From the NCBI RefSeq assembly GCF_001029285.1, contig NZ_LDZY01000009.1, positions 124,001 to 188,000 of the forward strand: 64,000 nt of DNA, written 5' to 3'. This document shows positions 32,736-41,104 of this stretch, piece by piece. The DNA is from Desulfosporosinus acididurans. GTDB lineage: Bacteria > Bacillota > Desulfitobacteriia > Desulfitobacteriales > Desulfitobacteriaceae. Numbering within the stretch: the stretch's first letter is position 1; every line of letters starts with the position of its first letter. The notes under the pieces were generated by a model. It was given only the letters and a program-made list of their open reading frames with translations. It ran no database searches and was not told the DNA's origin. The position numbers were made by a program, and so were the translations under genes.

Positions 32736-33509
32736 CTAGCGGATAAAATATAGAGTTGCCACTATCAAGCCTATAACTACTACGATCCAGCGCAAAACAT
32801 TTGGCTGCACATGACCGGCCAATTTCCCTCCGAGCGCGCCGCCAAGTAGTGATCCAACAGCCATCACCAGTGCTACCGGCCACACTACCATTCCAGAAAA
32901 CAGGAAAAAGAGCCCCGCGGTTAAATTAGTAATCAAAGCAATGGTCTGCTTCAATGCATTAAGTTGGGTCAACGAGTCATCAACGGTAATGCCTAATACA
33001 GCAAGTACAATAATACTTAAACCGGCGCCGAAGTAGCCGCCGTAAATAGCTGCTATTCCCACCGGGACAACTCCCCATATATCTGATCCCGGTTGAGCTC
33101 CGGTGGTCTTGGTTCTTCTTGTCAAGTAGGACCGGACTATAGGCTGAAAGACTAGCAACGCTGTGGCGAGTAGAATCAAATAGGGCACCAACTCACGGAA
33201 AAGGACTTCCGGGGTGACTTGCAGGAGAATGCCGCCCAGTAAACCGCCAACTATTGCCGCCGGGATGTACAGCCATAGACGTTTCTTTTGGTTCAACAGA
33301 TCCTTACCCTGCGAAAGACTTCCTCCCAGATAACCGGGACATAAAGCCACGGTGTTGGTGATATTGGCCGCTACGGCCGGTATCCCCAGGGCCGTGAGCA
33401 CCGGAAATGTAATCAGGGTGCCACCACCGGCAATAGAATTTACTGCGCCGGCTGACAGAGAGGCCAGAGCAATTATGATGTAGTTTGATAAGTTAAGCAT
33501 TTCTTTCAT
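32736..33509 (-). CDS. TauE/SafE family sulfite exporter-like permease
   Basis: The protein is 257 residues with eight membrane helices. It contains the two TSUP family repeats: SLSAGAVNSIAGGGTLITFP near the N-terminus and GYFGAGLSIIVLAVLGI in the second half, plus LGGALGGKLAGHV. The TSUP family exports sulfite, sulfoacetate or other C2 and sulfur anions. In a presumed sulfidogenic organism a sulfur anion is plausible but not shown. A second ATG three codons in is an alternative start. Confidence 0.9.
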   Translation of the reverse strand: MKEMLNLSNYIIIALASLSAGAVNSIAGGGTLITFPVLTALGIPAVAANITNTVALCPGYLGGSLSQGKDLLNQKKRLWLYIPAAIVGGLLGGILLQVTPEVLFRELVPYLILLATALLVFQPIVRSYLTRRTKTTGAQPGSDIWGVVPVGIAAIYGGYFGAGLSIIVLAVLGITVDDSLTQLNALKQTIALITNLTAGLFFLFSGMVVWPVALVMAVGSLLGGALGGKLAGHVQPNVLRWIVVVIGLIVATLYFIR

Positions 33510-34222
33510 TGATCCTTTCCAGAGCCTAGTACAGGTTAACGAATATTATATCATGAGTCAAGCAGTATTGGACAACAGAGCAAAAGCAAGATTTAAAAGC
33601 CGTTCAAATTTCGTCATGTTATAAATTGATATAAGAATTATGTAGTGATTTTAAAGTAATTAATGAAATAGAGTTAGCATTATTGTTGAAATGGTAATAT
33701 ATGCAATAATATACACAGAGTGTTTTCTATCAAGGCGAACGGGCAAGTCCAGCATTACACTTCCTATATAAATTATATTTAGCTTATAGCCTTGGATAGA
33801 TTGGTCAATGAAGTATCCACCAGGGCTGGACATAGGGTTAAAATAATAATTGAGTGGATTAGATTGGGAAATGTTTGTTCACTAGGAATTTAAATTTGCG
33901 GTAAGGGATGGGAAACTGCTGGTAAGCTTGATGGGGAGTTGTTCCGTAGATTGGTAGAGGATGTAAAGCTGCTATCAGTAGTTCAAGTGGTGTTCATGTC
34001 ATTGGAGGGGTTAGAGGTTAGGGAGATTTCCTGTAATATTTGTAAATTTTATCCATATTTATAGGACAGGACTTCGAGGTCAAGCATAAACTGAGAGTAG
34101 AAAGTGGTTTAAGGTGGCTAAAGTACCTTTATTTATCAGAATGTCCAGAAAAGAATGTAGGTAGATAAAGAAAGAAAAAATGTCATCAAGCCAAATTCAT
34201 TATTAAGAAAGGAAGAGATTTT
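33510..34222. other. Intergenic stretch
   Basis: About 700 bp, AT-rich, with no supported gene, terminator or repeat. The last ~100 bp should hold the promoter of the spore-surface-type gene at 34223; no consensus sigma-A promoter was obvious, which would fit a sporulation sigma factor. Confidence 0.4.
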
Positions 34223-34936
34223 ATGCCTTCTGACCCTAATCCTGCTTTTATCACAACTGCAAGTTTAGTACAATGTGCTCCACTGGCGGTTACTCAAACA
34301 GCTCCCGGCACAGTATATGTTACAGTATCGATTCCGGCAGAATCAGTAATCACCCTGCCAACGCCAGCGCTTGAAATCAAGAGAGTCTCAAAAATGTTGA
34401 AAATAACCCAATGTCGGTTTTTTAATCCCATCCCGCCAATAGCTGCTGGTAAACCGGCTGATACTGCTAAGTTGTTCCTAGGAGGCTTTGTCCGTAAAGA
34501 TATTCAGTATACGGAAGTGACAGCAGGCACTCCAACGCCTACGACAGTGGCCGGTACTATCAGAGATTTTGTCATAGATATTCCGGTTTCCTGTGTGGCA
34601 AACCTAGGCACTGGGTTTACCTTACCACCTCAAAATTTTGATCAAGAACAAATATATGAGTATTTTAAAAGCTCATCATTACCGTCAGGGTTTTCACCTA
34701 AAGACAAACTGCTATCGGGTGACCTTTCGGAATTTAACGTTGTAAGCAACAAGTTCCTAAATGTTCTTCCGACATGTGAATTGGTTTATAGTCAAATCAA
34801 CGAAATGGATGATGCCCTCAATCGTGTGCCACTAGCAGGAGGTCCTTTTGAAGAAGGTACTTTCACAACATTGCAAGAAAAAATGGTTGTCGTCGCGCAA
34901 GTGAAGGTAACATTTCCCACGGTAATTGATCCGTGA
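34223..34936 (+). CDS. CsxC-like / SPOCS-type spore surface protein, copy 1
   Basis: The protein is 237 residues with no signal peptide. A beta-rich central region TVYVTVSIPAESVITLPTPA, then EIKRVSKMLKITQCRF and FLGGFVRKDIQYTEV, matches clostridial CsxC/DUF3794-like proteins, in which the G-F-V-R-K-x-I-x-Y motif is conserved. CsxC is an exosporium component in Clostridium. A closely related gene follows at 35167. RBS AAAGGAAG. A hairpin terminator at 35017 separates the two, so they are probably independently transcribed. Confidence 0.75.
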   Translation: MPSDPNPAFITTASLVQCAPLAVTQTAPGTVYVTVSIPAESVITLPTPALEIKRVSKMLKITQCRFFNPIPPIAAGKPADTAKLFLGGFVRKDIQYTEVTAGTPTPTTVAGTIRDFVIDIPVSCVANLGTGFTLPPQNFDQEQIYEYFKSSSLPSGFSPKDKLLSGDLSEFNVVSNKFLNVLPTCELVYSQINEMDDALNRVPLAGGPFEEGTFTTLQEKMVVVAQVKVTFPTVIDP

Positions 34937-35016
34937 AACTCATAAGACTATCGCCCAATAATACGATTGGAATTTTTTACACCTTAGAACTACCAAAAAA
35001 TAGGTGAATCATAATT

Positions 35017-35045
35017 GGCCCCGGAGAATAATTCTCTTCGGGGCA
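35017..35045 (+). terminator. Hairpin terminator after CsxC-like copy 1
   Basis: GCCCCG/CGGGGC stem. A similar GGCCCCGG hairpin ends copy 2 at 36069, so the terminators were duplicated with the genes. Confidence 0.6.
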
Positions 35046-35166
35046 CAAAACACACCTGTTCAATTAAACTTTCAATTAAACTTTCAATTAAACTATAGTA
35101 CGCGATTTGTTTGTGCCAGTTGTAACGGGGGATAAAGTACGAGTTTTAGGGAGGAAATAAGATATT

Positions 35167-35988
35167 ATGTGTGAGTGTTACTCTTCAATCGTGAAGATCC
35201 CAAAACCTTATTCTATTCCTGCTCAGGCCCTTAATTCTAATGATCTGACAAGTTCGTCTCTTATTGAACCGGTTGACCAACCTCAGTCTAATCCATCCTT
35301 TCCAATAACTGCAACTCTACCGGTATATAGACCAATGGCAGTAACACAAACCGGAAATACTGTGTTTGTTACGGTATCAATTCCAGCTGAGTCGTCCATT
35401 ACTTTACCTGAACAAGCCTTGCAAATTAAAAAAGTTTCAAAAGATCTTAAAATAACTCAGTGTCGGTTCTTTAATGCAATTCCTGCGATTGTCGCTGGTA
35501 AGCCGGCTGATACACCAAAGCTGTTCCTAGGTGGATTTGTGAGAAAAGATATTCAATATGCGAATGTGACAAAGCTATCAGCTTCGACCGTTGAAGGCCA
35601 AATTAAAGATTTTGTTGTTGATATCCCAATTTTGGGTGTGATTGACCTCGGGAATCACCTGAATGTGCCGTCTGTGTTATTTGATGATCAACAAGTATAT
35701 CAGTATTTGAAGACTCTTCCGCTTCCTTGTGGGTTTGCCGGAAAAGATAGGCTTATGGCGGGTGATATGTCAGAATTTAATGTTATGAGCAACAAATTTA
35801 TGAATAAATTGCCCGCTTGTGAACTAATCTATAGCCAAATCAATGAAATGGATGACGCAGTCGATAGGATTCCATTACATGGAGGGCCTTTCGAAGAAGG
35901 CATTTTCACAACCCTACAGGAAAAAATGGTCATTGTGATACAAGTAAGCTTAACCTTCGAACCTGTGGTCGATCCCTGTCATCATTAA
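35167..35988 (+). CDS. CsxC-like / SPOCS-type spore surface protein, copy 2
   Basis: The protein is 273 residues. From residue ~50 it aligns with copy 1 throughout (VTVSIPAESSITLPEQALQI, KITQCRFFNAIP, LFLGGFVRKDIQYANV, SEFNVMSNKFMNKLPACELI, YSQINEMDDAVDRIPLHGGP). It has an extra N-terminal stretch starting M-C-E-C-Y-S. The new N-terminus carries two Cys, which could crosslink in a spore coat. It follows GGGAGG at unusually long spacing (about 12 bases). Confidence 0.75.
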   Translation: MCECYSSIVKIPKPYSIPAQALNSNDLTSSSLIEPVDQPQSNPSFPITATLPVYRPMAVTQTGNTVFVTVSIPAESSITLPEQALQIKKVSKDLKITQCRFFNAIPAIVAGKPADTPKLFLGGFVRKDIQYANVTKLSASTVEGQIKDFVVDIPILGVIDLGNHLNVPSVLFDDQQVYQYLKTLPLPCGFAGKDRLMAGDMSEFNVMSNKFMNKLPACELIYSQINEMDDAVDRIPLHGGPFEEGIFTTLQEKMVIVIQVSLTFEPVVDPCHH

Positions 35989-36068
35989 GACGCCACGTTT
36001 TAATAAAGTCACCTATAAAAAATTGTAAGCAAAAGATAGACTAAGTTTTTATTGAATTATTGTAAGAT

Positions 36069-36103
36069 GGCCCCGGGGAGAATGACAATTCCGGGGCCTT
36101 CGC
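36069..36103 (+). terminator. Intrinsic terminator after CsxC-like copy 2
   Basis: GGCCCCGG/CCGGGGCC perfect stem followed by TTCGCG. Confidence 0.7.
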
Positions 36104-36128
36104 GTGATAAGCAAAAATCCTAACAATT

Positions 36129-36587
36129 TTATTTCGGTAAATCTCCAGAATGCAAAACGCCGCCAGTATTGTACACTTTCCACTCTGAGTTGATTTTGAT
36201 TAAGTTAAAGAAGTAGTAGTTCTTGTTAGTAGTCGGATACCACAGCATAATATGTTCCGGTCCGTCTTGTCTTTTCTCTGCGAATTTATCATTTAAAAGT
36301 ATAGTATCGTATTCGGGAATTAAAGTTTTTGAATTGGACATGAAATCAACATATTGTTCAAATGATTTCCAAAAGGTCCGGTAAGCAGGTGACATGCAAT
36401 CCCATGCGACGCTGTATTTTCCAGTCCTCTGCGCTTCATAAAACTTAAAGGCTACGAATTCTGGCTCTTGAACTTTTTGTGTAGACTTAGGCTGTATTTG
36501 ATTGTTCGGAACAAAGTAGGGCGATGAGCATCCAACTTGCCCTAGTAGTATTAGTATTACTAATAGAACAGTTAAACCTTTTTTCAC
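36129..36587 (-). CDS. Putative lipoprotein, NTF2-like
   Basis: The protein is 152 residues. A lipoprotein signal (MKKGLTVLLVILILLGQVGC, lipid-anchored Cys20) is followed by a short linker. A domain then carries EFVAFKFYEAQRTGKYSVAW, DCMSPAYRTFWKS, YTTNKNYYFFNLIKINSEWK-like strands and a final WKVYNTGG. The pattern of a helix pair followed by a curved sheet suits an NTF2-like/DUF4878-type fold. The function is unknown; it is anchored on the outer face of the membrane. Confidence 0.75.
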   Translation of the reverse strand: MKKGLTVLLVILILLGQVGCSSPYFVPNNQIQPKSTQKVQEPEFVAFKFYEAQRTGKYSVAWDCMSPAYRTFWKSFEQYVDFMSNSKTLIPEYDTILLNDKFAEKRQDGPEHIMLWYPTTNKNYYFFNLIKINSEWKVYNTGGVLHSGDLPK

Positions 36588-36835
36588 GCTATTCCCCCTT
36601 TGAGAGGATGATGTTAAATTATATGAACATTATTTAAGTATAGTCTAGTAAATATAGCAATAATAACCCATAAACAAAAATAGGGATAGGATATATAAAC
36701 AAATTCTCTTTGGAGGCTTGAAGAACTTTATCCTTGGAAATACTTCAAACGACCGCCATGTTGAAGAAAATTCTGAGGCGCGCTTGAAAGTGAGCATGAG
36801 GGGCGCATCCCAAACAGTCATTACGGGATAGTCTG

Positions 36836-36960
36836 CCATGCCATGCACTCCCTCTAACTGTAGAAGAAATAGTCGCCCTAATAAAGCTTAGCTGCTGTCG
36901 TATTCGTCGTAGAATAGGGGTAGTGGTGCGCCACGAGCGTTTTGGACGTATGCTGGTGAG
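36836..36960. repeat. Interspersed repeat modules
   Basis: CTAACTGTAGAAGAAATAGT, CGCCCTAATAAAGCTTAGCT and GAATAGGGGTAGTGGTGCGC match modules at 19165-19255 and 20355-20400. The surrounding 36588-37009 holds no gene. Confidence 0.55.
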
Positions 36961-37009
36961 GACTTTTGTAGTATTATAATTTGAGAGGCTAATTAAAGGG
37001 GTTTTAAAG

Positions 37010-37210
37010 ATGTCTAGGAGAAAATGGACAAATGAAGAAATTGAAGAGTATCGAAAAGAACATGGTGCCATTTACTATAACAAAGAGGATTCCAATATTT
37101 TTGTTCCCAAAGCTCTCGGAATCGGTTGGACATTAAACTGGGCAAACCCAATTTCGTTGGTTTTAATTTTGGTGCCTTTTGGTCTCGTTTTTTTTAAGTA
37201 TTTTCACTGA
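37010..37210 (+). CDS. DUF5808 family small membrane protein
   Basis: The protein is 66 residues, preceded by AAAGGGG. N-terminal charged helix (KWTNEEIEEYRKEHG), then YYNKEDSNIFVPKALGIGWT-LNWANP, the DUF5808 signature, and one C-terminal membrane helix. In larger proteins this domain is attached to membrane proteins of unknown function; here it stands alone. Confidence 0.8.
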   Translation: MSRRKWTNEEIEEYRKEHGAIYYNKEDSNIFVPKALGIGWTLNWANPISLVLILVPFGLVFFKYFH

Positions 37211-37276
37211 AAATTTGCAAGGTAACGTGTTAACTTTGGAAGCGCTGTATATCGAACGGTACGTACGGGTGCTTTG

Positions 37277-37315
37277 GGAGGTCGGCTGATCAATTAATGG
37301 TCAGCCGCCTACCCG
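37277..37315. terminator. Hairpin after DUF5808 gene
   Basis: GGCTGATCA-ATTAA-TGGTCAGCC stem without a clear T run. Confidence 0.45.
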
Positions 37316-37421
37316 ATCTGTTGATAGTGGTCTTAACAAATTGTCCTTTCGTATAGTTGATGAAGAACGATAATAAGACGATTAATTTACTCCAAGTTGG
37401 ATTCGCTCAAGCTAGCTAATC

Positions 37422-37568
37422 TTATCGAATCCTGATCTTTTCCCCAACATGGATAAGATCTGGGCGACGGCGTAGATGGGGATTTAAGCGTAAAAGAACA
37501 TTAACGGAAGTTCCGTTATGCTTTGCTATCAAGTGAAGACTTTCTCCGTGTTGAACAACATGCAACAT
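37422..37568 (-). CDS. 48-aa LysM-domain peptide
   Basis: The start is ATG 37568 behind AAGGAGGTAATAG. The peptide is a single LysM module with nothing else: MLHVVQHGESLHLIAKHNGT, SVNVLLRLNPHL, PDLIHVGEKIRIR. LysM binds peptidoglycan or chitin. A free-standing LysM without signal peptide is typical of proteins assembled on the spore or acting inside the mother cell. It was missed by length-based gene calling. Neighbouring YjcZ-type genes on the same strand support a sporulation context. Confidence 0.8.
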   Translation of the reverse strand: MLHVVQHGESLHLIAKHNGTSVNVLLRLNPHLRRRPDLIHVGEKIRIR

Positions 37569-37822
37569 TACCTATTACCTCCTTGCTAACCAAATATAGT
37601 ATATTGTATTATGCGGAAAAGTTTCACTGTGCCAGTACATATAATATTCAAATACGTATTACTGTGCCAAATTAAACTTAAGGGTGTCGAGTCTAAACTT
37701 ATCCAGTATTACTGAATATGCTGATTAATTAGCTTATCTCAGTCCACGAATAAAAAAATAGTTCCAGCTTGTCCAATTTGTCTCTAAAAAAGAGGGGTAG
37801 TAGCCCCTCACCTTTAGCATAT

Positions 37823-37948
37823 CTAATACCATCCGTAGGAATATGGGGTATAAGCATAGGGATAGGCTGATGGATAATAGAGGGGTCTTGTCATTGTAGC
37901 CCCTATTCCCAAACCCAGAGCAAAAGGAAGAAATCCAAAACCAAGCAT
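37823..37948 (-). CDS. 41-aa Tyr-rich spore-type peptide
   Basis: The start is ATG 37948 after AAGGAG. The peptide begins MLGFGFLPFALGLGIGATMT and ends in a Tyr/Pro-rich tail YPSAYPYAYTPYSYGWY. Gly-rich hydrophobic head plus Tyr-rich tail is typical of small spore coat peptides, where tyrosines can crosslink. A terminator (GAGGGG/CCCCTC plus T6) follows at 37787-37812. A deleted copy lies at 20936-21029. Confidence 0.7.
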   Translation of the reverse strand: MLGFGFLPFALGLGIGATMTRPLYYPSAYPYAYTPYSYGWY

Positions 37949-38018
37949 GTGATCAACTCCTTCAATAAGAACGAACTGGCTATCACCAATTAAGATGACA
38001 GCCCTCAAATAGTGTTTA

Positions 38019-38168
38019 TTAGAAAATAACGCCTAAAGCGATAAGAATTAAAATAGCGATGGCAATAATTCCGGCACCGATGCAGCTTCCTCCGCCACCT
38101 ACTGGAGCACAACATGCTCCGCCCATGCCATATCCACCATAGCCCATTCCATAGCCCATTCCGTACAT
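38019..38168 (-). CDS. YjcZ-family sporulation peptide A
   Basis: The protein is 49 residues with start ATG 38168 after GGAAGGAGG. It has a Met/Gly/Tyr-rich head (MYGMGYGMGYGGYGMGG), C-C-A-P, a Gly run, then one membrane helix GAGIIAIAILILIALGVIF. This matches YjcZ-family sporulation proteins. The pair of Cys is notable. It lies 70 bp from the Tyr-rich peptide and 20 bp from peptide B, all on one strand. Confidence 0.8.
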   Translation of the reverse strand: MYGMGYGMGYGGYGMGGACCAPVGGGGSCIGAGIIAIAILILIALGVIF

Positions 38169-38188
38169 CGATTTTCCTCCTTCCTTAA

Positions 38189-38302
38189 TTAAAATACGAT
38201 ACCCATTGCAATAAGCAGAAGAATAATTACGACAACTATACCGATTCCAGCTCCATAACCAAAGCCTGTTCCACCAGCACCACCAACGCCACCGAATGCC
38301 AT
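38189..38302 (-). CDS. YjcZ-family sporulation peptide B
   Basis: The protein is 37 residues. The ATG at 38302 is eight bases after AGGAGG; an ATG two codons upstream is too close to the site. Gly/Ala-rich head (MAFGGVGGAGGTGFGYGAG) and a membrane helix IGIVVVIILLLIAMGIVF give the YjcZ pattern. It is first in the three-peptide group. Confidence 0.8.
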   Translation of the reverse strand: MAFGGVGGAGGTGFGYGAGIGIVVVIILLLIAMGIVF

Positions 38303-38416
38303 TTGCATTTCCTCCTTTTTTTAAGAGATAGTATATAATATGTTAGAGATGGATTATATGGAACAATATGGAAATATGAAAGTATAAAATAAATAGTTAA
38401 TAAGAGGGGAGACCCT

Positions 38417-38491
38417 ATGGATGCAAGAAGTAAGTTTACCGTAGGACAGTTGGAAATTGAGTATTATCAGTGGTTGGATCAGTTAGTATAA
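38417..38491 (+). CDS. 24-aa microprotein with KFTVGQLE-x-EYYQWLD motif
   Basis: The ATG at 38417 is six bases after AGAGGGGAG, and a perfect terminator follows the stop. The peptide is MDARSKFTVGQLEIEYYQWL-DQLV. The same peptide tail with three conservative changes (N for I, E for Q, I for V) is encoded at 6800-6859. Nucleotide differences between the copies fall largely at third positions, which suggests selection on the peptide. It is amphipathic, aromatic at the end and has no membrane helix. No family was recognised. Confidence 0.65.
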   Translation: MDARSKFTVGQLEIEYYQWLDQLV

Positions 38492-38498
38492 ATTAAGT

Positions 38499-38530
38499 AA
38501 AGCGACCTTCAAATGTTGAGGTCGCTTTTA
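38499..38530 (+). terminator. Intrinsic terminator of the 24-aa gene
   Basis: AAAGCGACCT/AGGTCGCTTT stem with a TCAAATGTTG loop. Confidence 0.85.
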
Positions 38531-38636
38531 GGGCTTTTTACTGTAAGCAAAAATAAGTCCACTGATTTTTAGAAAAATTGGAGCAGCTATTATTCCGGGC
38601 GAAAGGACATGTTTGGTTAATGATATATCGTAGCAG

Positions 38637-38706
38637 TTTGAGAGAGCGGGGTCCTTACCTACTGAACCGGGAAGCTAGGGGGATGCGTTGCACGGGGAGT
38701 GGACAA
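38637..38706. repeat. Interspersed repeat family, 3' module
   Basis: GGGTCCTTACCTACTGAACC, GGGAAGCTAGGGGGATGCGT and GGGGAGTGGACAACTT follow the family consensus. Confidence 0.65.
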
Positions 38707-38761
38707 CTTAACCTACGACTTCGATGTTATCTTTCTGTATACTGGGATTGTATACATCTTC

Positions 38762-39409
38762 TTATCCGGTAACTAAATTCTTTCCAGCTTCATAAGCTAG
38801 TTTTAGCAAAGACTGGCCATTTTCGTAAATAGCCTGCCCCTGGGGTCCAAAAGTTTTCTCAAATTTTTCGGCCCCTATGTTAACTTGGGCATAGGAAACC
38901 ATTCCGTCAGCACTAATTTCTCGGATCGTTCCATTATTCTTGTGCAGTGCTATATTACGTTTTAAAAATTCAAGTACGGCATCTGTCATACCTGGCAACC
39001 CGGCTGCACATACCCCAATAACTACACCATTTCTATCTTTTGGGGTTAAAGCACTGGTTATATTGACTGTTCCACCCGTATAGGTAAATTTAACTACCTG
39101 ACCGATCAGTCGGTCGAACAGGGATTTAAACGGTCCTGGCACATGACCTGAATATACCGGTGCCCCGAGAACAATACCGTCAGCCCGGTCCAGCTTTTTT
39201 ATCACCATATTTACATCATCCGGTGCTAACCGGCAGACCTGATCGGCCCTGCATTTCATACACCCGGTACAGGGTGCAAATTTCAGATCACTGATGTAGA
39301 TTTTTTCAACTTCCGCCCCGGCATCTGCGGCACCTTTAAGTACTTCATCTATCAACAGATCCGTGTTGCTTCCCTTTCGGGGGCTGCCTAATATACTAAA
39401 AATGTACAT
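38762..39409 (-). CDS. Flavodoxin-fold NAD(P)H-dependent reductase, iron-sulfur flavoprotein type
   Basis: The protein is 215 residues. The FMN-binding motif ILGSPRKGSNTDLLIDEVLK is at the N-terminus. A Cys cluster CTGCMKCRADQVC (residues ~48-60) resembles the [4Fe-4S] motif of iron-sulfur flavoproteins. GADGIVLGAPVYSGHVPGP-like DGIVLGAPVYSGHVPGPFKS is the second FMN loop. It probably reduces small electron acceptors. It lies downstream of the truncated epimerase on the same strand and may belong to the same TetR-controlled unit. Confidence 0.85.
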   Translation of the reverse strand: MYIFSILGSPRKGSNTDLLIDEVLKGAADAGAEVEKIYISDLKFAPCTGCMKCRADQVCRLAPDDVNMVIKKLDRADGIVLGAPVYSGHVPGPFKSLFDRLIGQVVKFTYTGGTVNITSALTPKDRNGVVIGVCAAGLPGMTDAVLEFLKRNIALHKNNGTIREISADGMVSYAQVNIGAEKFEKTFGPQGQAIYENGQSLLKLAYEAGKNLVTG

Positions 39410-39460
39410 TTTTCATTCCTCCTTGTTATGCAGGCAATCCCGTATATTGTTTATTAAATG

Positions 39461-39760
39461 TTAATGTTCCTGCAGGCCTGAAACCTTCATAGCCGACAGA
39501 TCGGTTATGACTGCCTTGTCGTAGATACTAAAGTCGTGAATGTACGCCATGTGAATGACGCCGTCTGCGGTGGCTGCCCCATGATATAGACTGTCAAGAT
39601 CATCAAGGGAACCGCGATGTACTGCTGCTCCGGCAGTGGTTAACGCTGCGGCGGCATCGTCCGAACGTGCAAGGCCAACGACCTGATGCCCAGCCCTGAT
39701 GAGCTCGTCGACAACCGCCGAACCAATAAAACCTGTTGCACCAGTTACAAAAATACGCAT
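39461..39760 (-). pseudogene. NAD-dependent epimerase/SDR, truncated after ~100 residues
   Basis: The ATG at 39760 follows GAGGAGAAAATTAATT. The N-terminal Rossmann fold is perfect (MRIFVTGATGFIGSAVVDEL, GHQVVGLARSDDAAAALTTA, DGVIHMAYIHDFSIYDKAV). The protein then ends in unrelated residues and a stop near 39461, where family members run to ~290 residues. The catalytic Y-x3-K is absent. A deletion has removed the rest of the gene up to the flavodoxin gene. Confidence 0.8.
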
Positions 39761-39818
39761 AATTAATTTTCTCCTCAATTATTAGATTATTAAATATTAG
39801 ATTATTAAAAAGAACGTA

Positions 39819-39859
39819 GATTCCGTTTATGTTAGTATTATACGGAATCGCAATTCCGT
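39819..39859. promoter_or_regulatory. Overlapping palindromic operators between epimerase and tetR
   Basis: ACGGAAT-CGCA-ATTCCGT (39842-39859) is a perfect palindrome. A third half-site, GATTCCGT at 39819, also pairs with ACGGAATC at 39842. Three equal half-sites in the divergent promoter region indicate the binding site of the TetR protein encoded next to it. Confidence 0.75.
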
Positions 39860-39911
39860 TTGTCAATAACCAATTATTCAAGTAAACTTAGAAAAGAAAG
39901 GGGGGATCTTA

Positions 39912-40553
39912 ATGCAAAAGAAGGAGAACTCTATGAACCAGTCGGCCAATAACCAACAGACAAATGCGGATAATTTTGCCAATAATTCAAAATCATTGCG
40001 GGCCGATGCCAAACAAAACAGAGAGCAGATACTGGAAGCGGCTCATAAGAGTTTTGCCCAAAAAGGGCTTTCAATTCCAATTAGTGAAATTGCGAGCCAA
40101 GCGGGGGTAGGTATCGGTACATTATATCGTCATTTTCCGACCAAAGAAGCATTGTTTGAGGCGGTAAATATCAGTTATAAGCAGCAGCTTACAAAAAAGG
40201 CTAAGTCTCTAGCGACTCATGCCGATCCTGGTAAGGCTTTTTTTGATTTTTTTTCATCTATTATAAAAGATGGTTTTACCAATAGAGCTTTGAAAGAGGC
40301 ATTTAAAAGCGGTGCCTTTAATACGCGGGCAGCAAATTTTGGTGTGATTCAGGATTTTCACTCAGCATATGCAACGCTTCTTATTAGGGCTCAGCAAGCG
40401 AAAGCGGTGCGGGAAGATATCGATGTGCAGGATTTAGGCACTCTTTTGATTGGTCTTCTGCGGGCAATAGAACAGCAAGGAGATGCAACTGATATTAACC
40501 GATTTCATAGATTGCTATCCATTGCCATCGAGGGCCTTCGTTATAAGGATTAA
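39912..40553 (+). CDS. TetR/AcrR family transcriptional regulator
   Basis: The protein is 213 residues. A polar Asn/Gln-rich N-terminal extension of ~35 residues precedes the helix-turn-helix (REQILEAAHKSFAQKGLSIP, ISEIASQAGVGIGTLYRHFP, TKEALFEAV). The C-terminal half resembles SACE_7040/YbiH-like regulators of epimerase or oxidoreductase genes. It is divergent from the epimerase remnant and separated by palindromic half-sites ATTCCGT, so it likely represses both directions. A terminator follows at 40575-40598 (AAGACGCTG/CAGCGTCTT). Confidence 0.9.
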   Translation: MQKKENSMNQSANNQQTNADNFANNSKSLRADAKQNREQILEAAHKSFAQKGLSIPISEIASQAGVGIGTLYRHFPTKEALFEAVNISYKQQLTKKAKSLATHADPGKAFFDFFSSIIKDGFTNRALKEAFKSGAFNTRAANFGVIQDFHSAYATLLIRAQQAKAVREDIDVQDLGTLLIGLLRAIEQQGDATDINRFHRLLSIAIEGLRYKD

Positions 40554-40574
40554 TGAATCAAAGTGAGTAATGAT

Positions 40575-40598
40575 AAGACGCTGAAACAGCGTCTTTTA
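40575..40598 (+). terminator. Intrinsic terminator after tetR
   Basis: AAGACGCTG-AAA-CAGCGTCTT followed by TT. Confidence 0.75.
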
Positions 40599-40639
40599 AC
40601 AATCGGAAATAATCAGCAGCTTAATCGAGGTGGGAGTTT

Positions 40640-41104
40640 ATGGGATACAATGTTGAGGATATCATTGAGAAAACCATAAAAATTGCGGTGAGAAGAAGAG
40701 CAATATATGAAAATATCAGACAGGATAAGAGTGACATTGTATCTGTAAAAATATTTTCAAGTGTTTTAGCAAAACAAATGGATAAAACTGTTGAATATTA
40801 TGAATCATTGTTAAATGAAATAAAGGAAGTAGAATTTGAGGAAATTGATTTTTCAACTTACGATAAAATGTCATCATTAATAAGTAACTTCAATACTAGA
40901 ATAAATCTAATCGATATTTCTAGTGGTAGGGAGTTCTTAGAGTTTTCATTTAGCTTAGAAAAGGCTGTATATTCATTGTTAGTTGATATACAAGGTAGAT
41001 TAGTGAAAAATACAGATGACATTCATACAAAAACATATGAAATATTGTCTGATATTATTGAGACTAAGGCCAGGCAAATTGAAATGATTGAAAGAATGTT
41101 GTGA
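40640..41104 (+). CDS. Hypothetical all-helical protein
   Basis: The protein is 154 residues; the ATG follows GAGGTGGG. Four predicted long helices (VEDIIEKTIKIAVRRRAIYE; VKIFSSVLAKQMDKTVEYYE; FLEFSFSLEKAVYSLLVDIQ; YEILSDIIETKARQIEMIER) suggest a four-helix bundle of ferritin or rubrerythrin-like shape. The E-x2-H metal ligands of those families are missing. No family was recognised. It lies alone between a TetR gene and the Bce-like regulator. Confidence 0.65.
   Translation: MGYNVEDIIEKTIKIAVRRRAIYENIRQDKSDIVSVKIFSSVLAKQMDKTVEYYESLLNEIKEVEFEEIDFSTYDKMSSLISNFNTRINLIDISSGREFLEFSFSLEKAVYSLLVDIQGRLVKNTDDIHTKTYEILSDIIETKARQIEMIERML

Noticed and set aside
37439-37570. Reading the LysM locus as part of a larger cell-wall hydrolase
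   Set aside because: The frame has its own RBS, start and stop and no further domain on either side.
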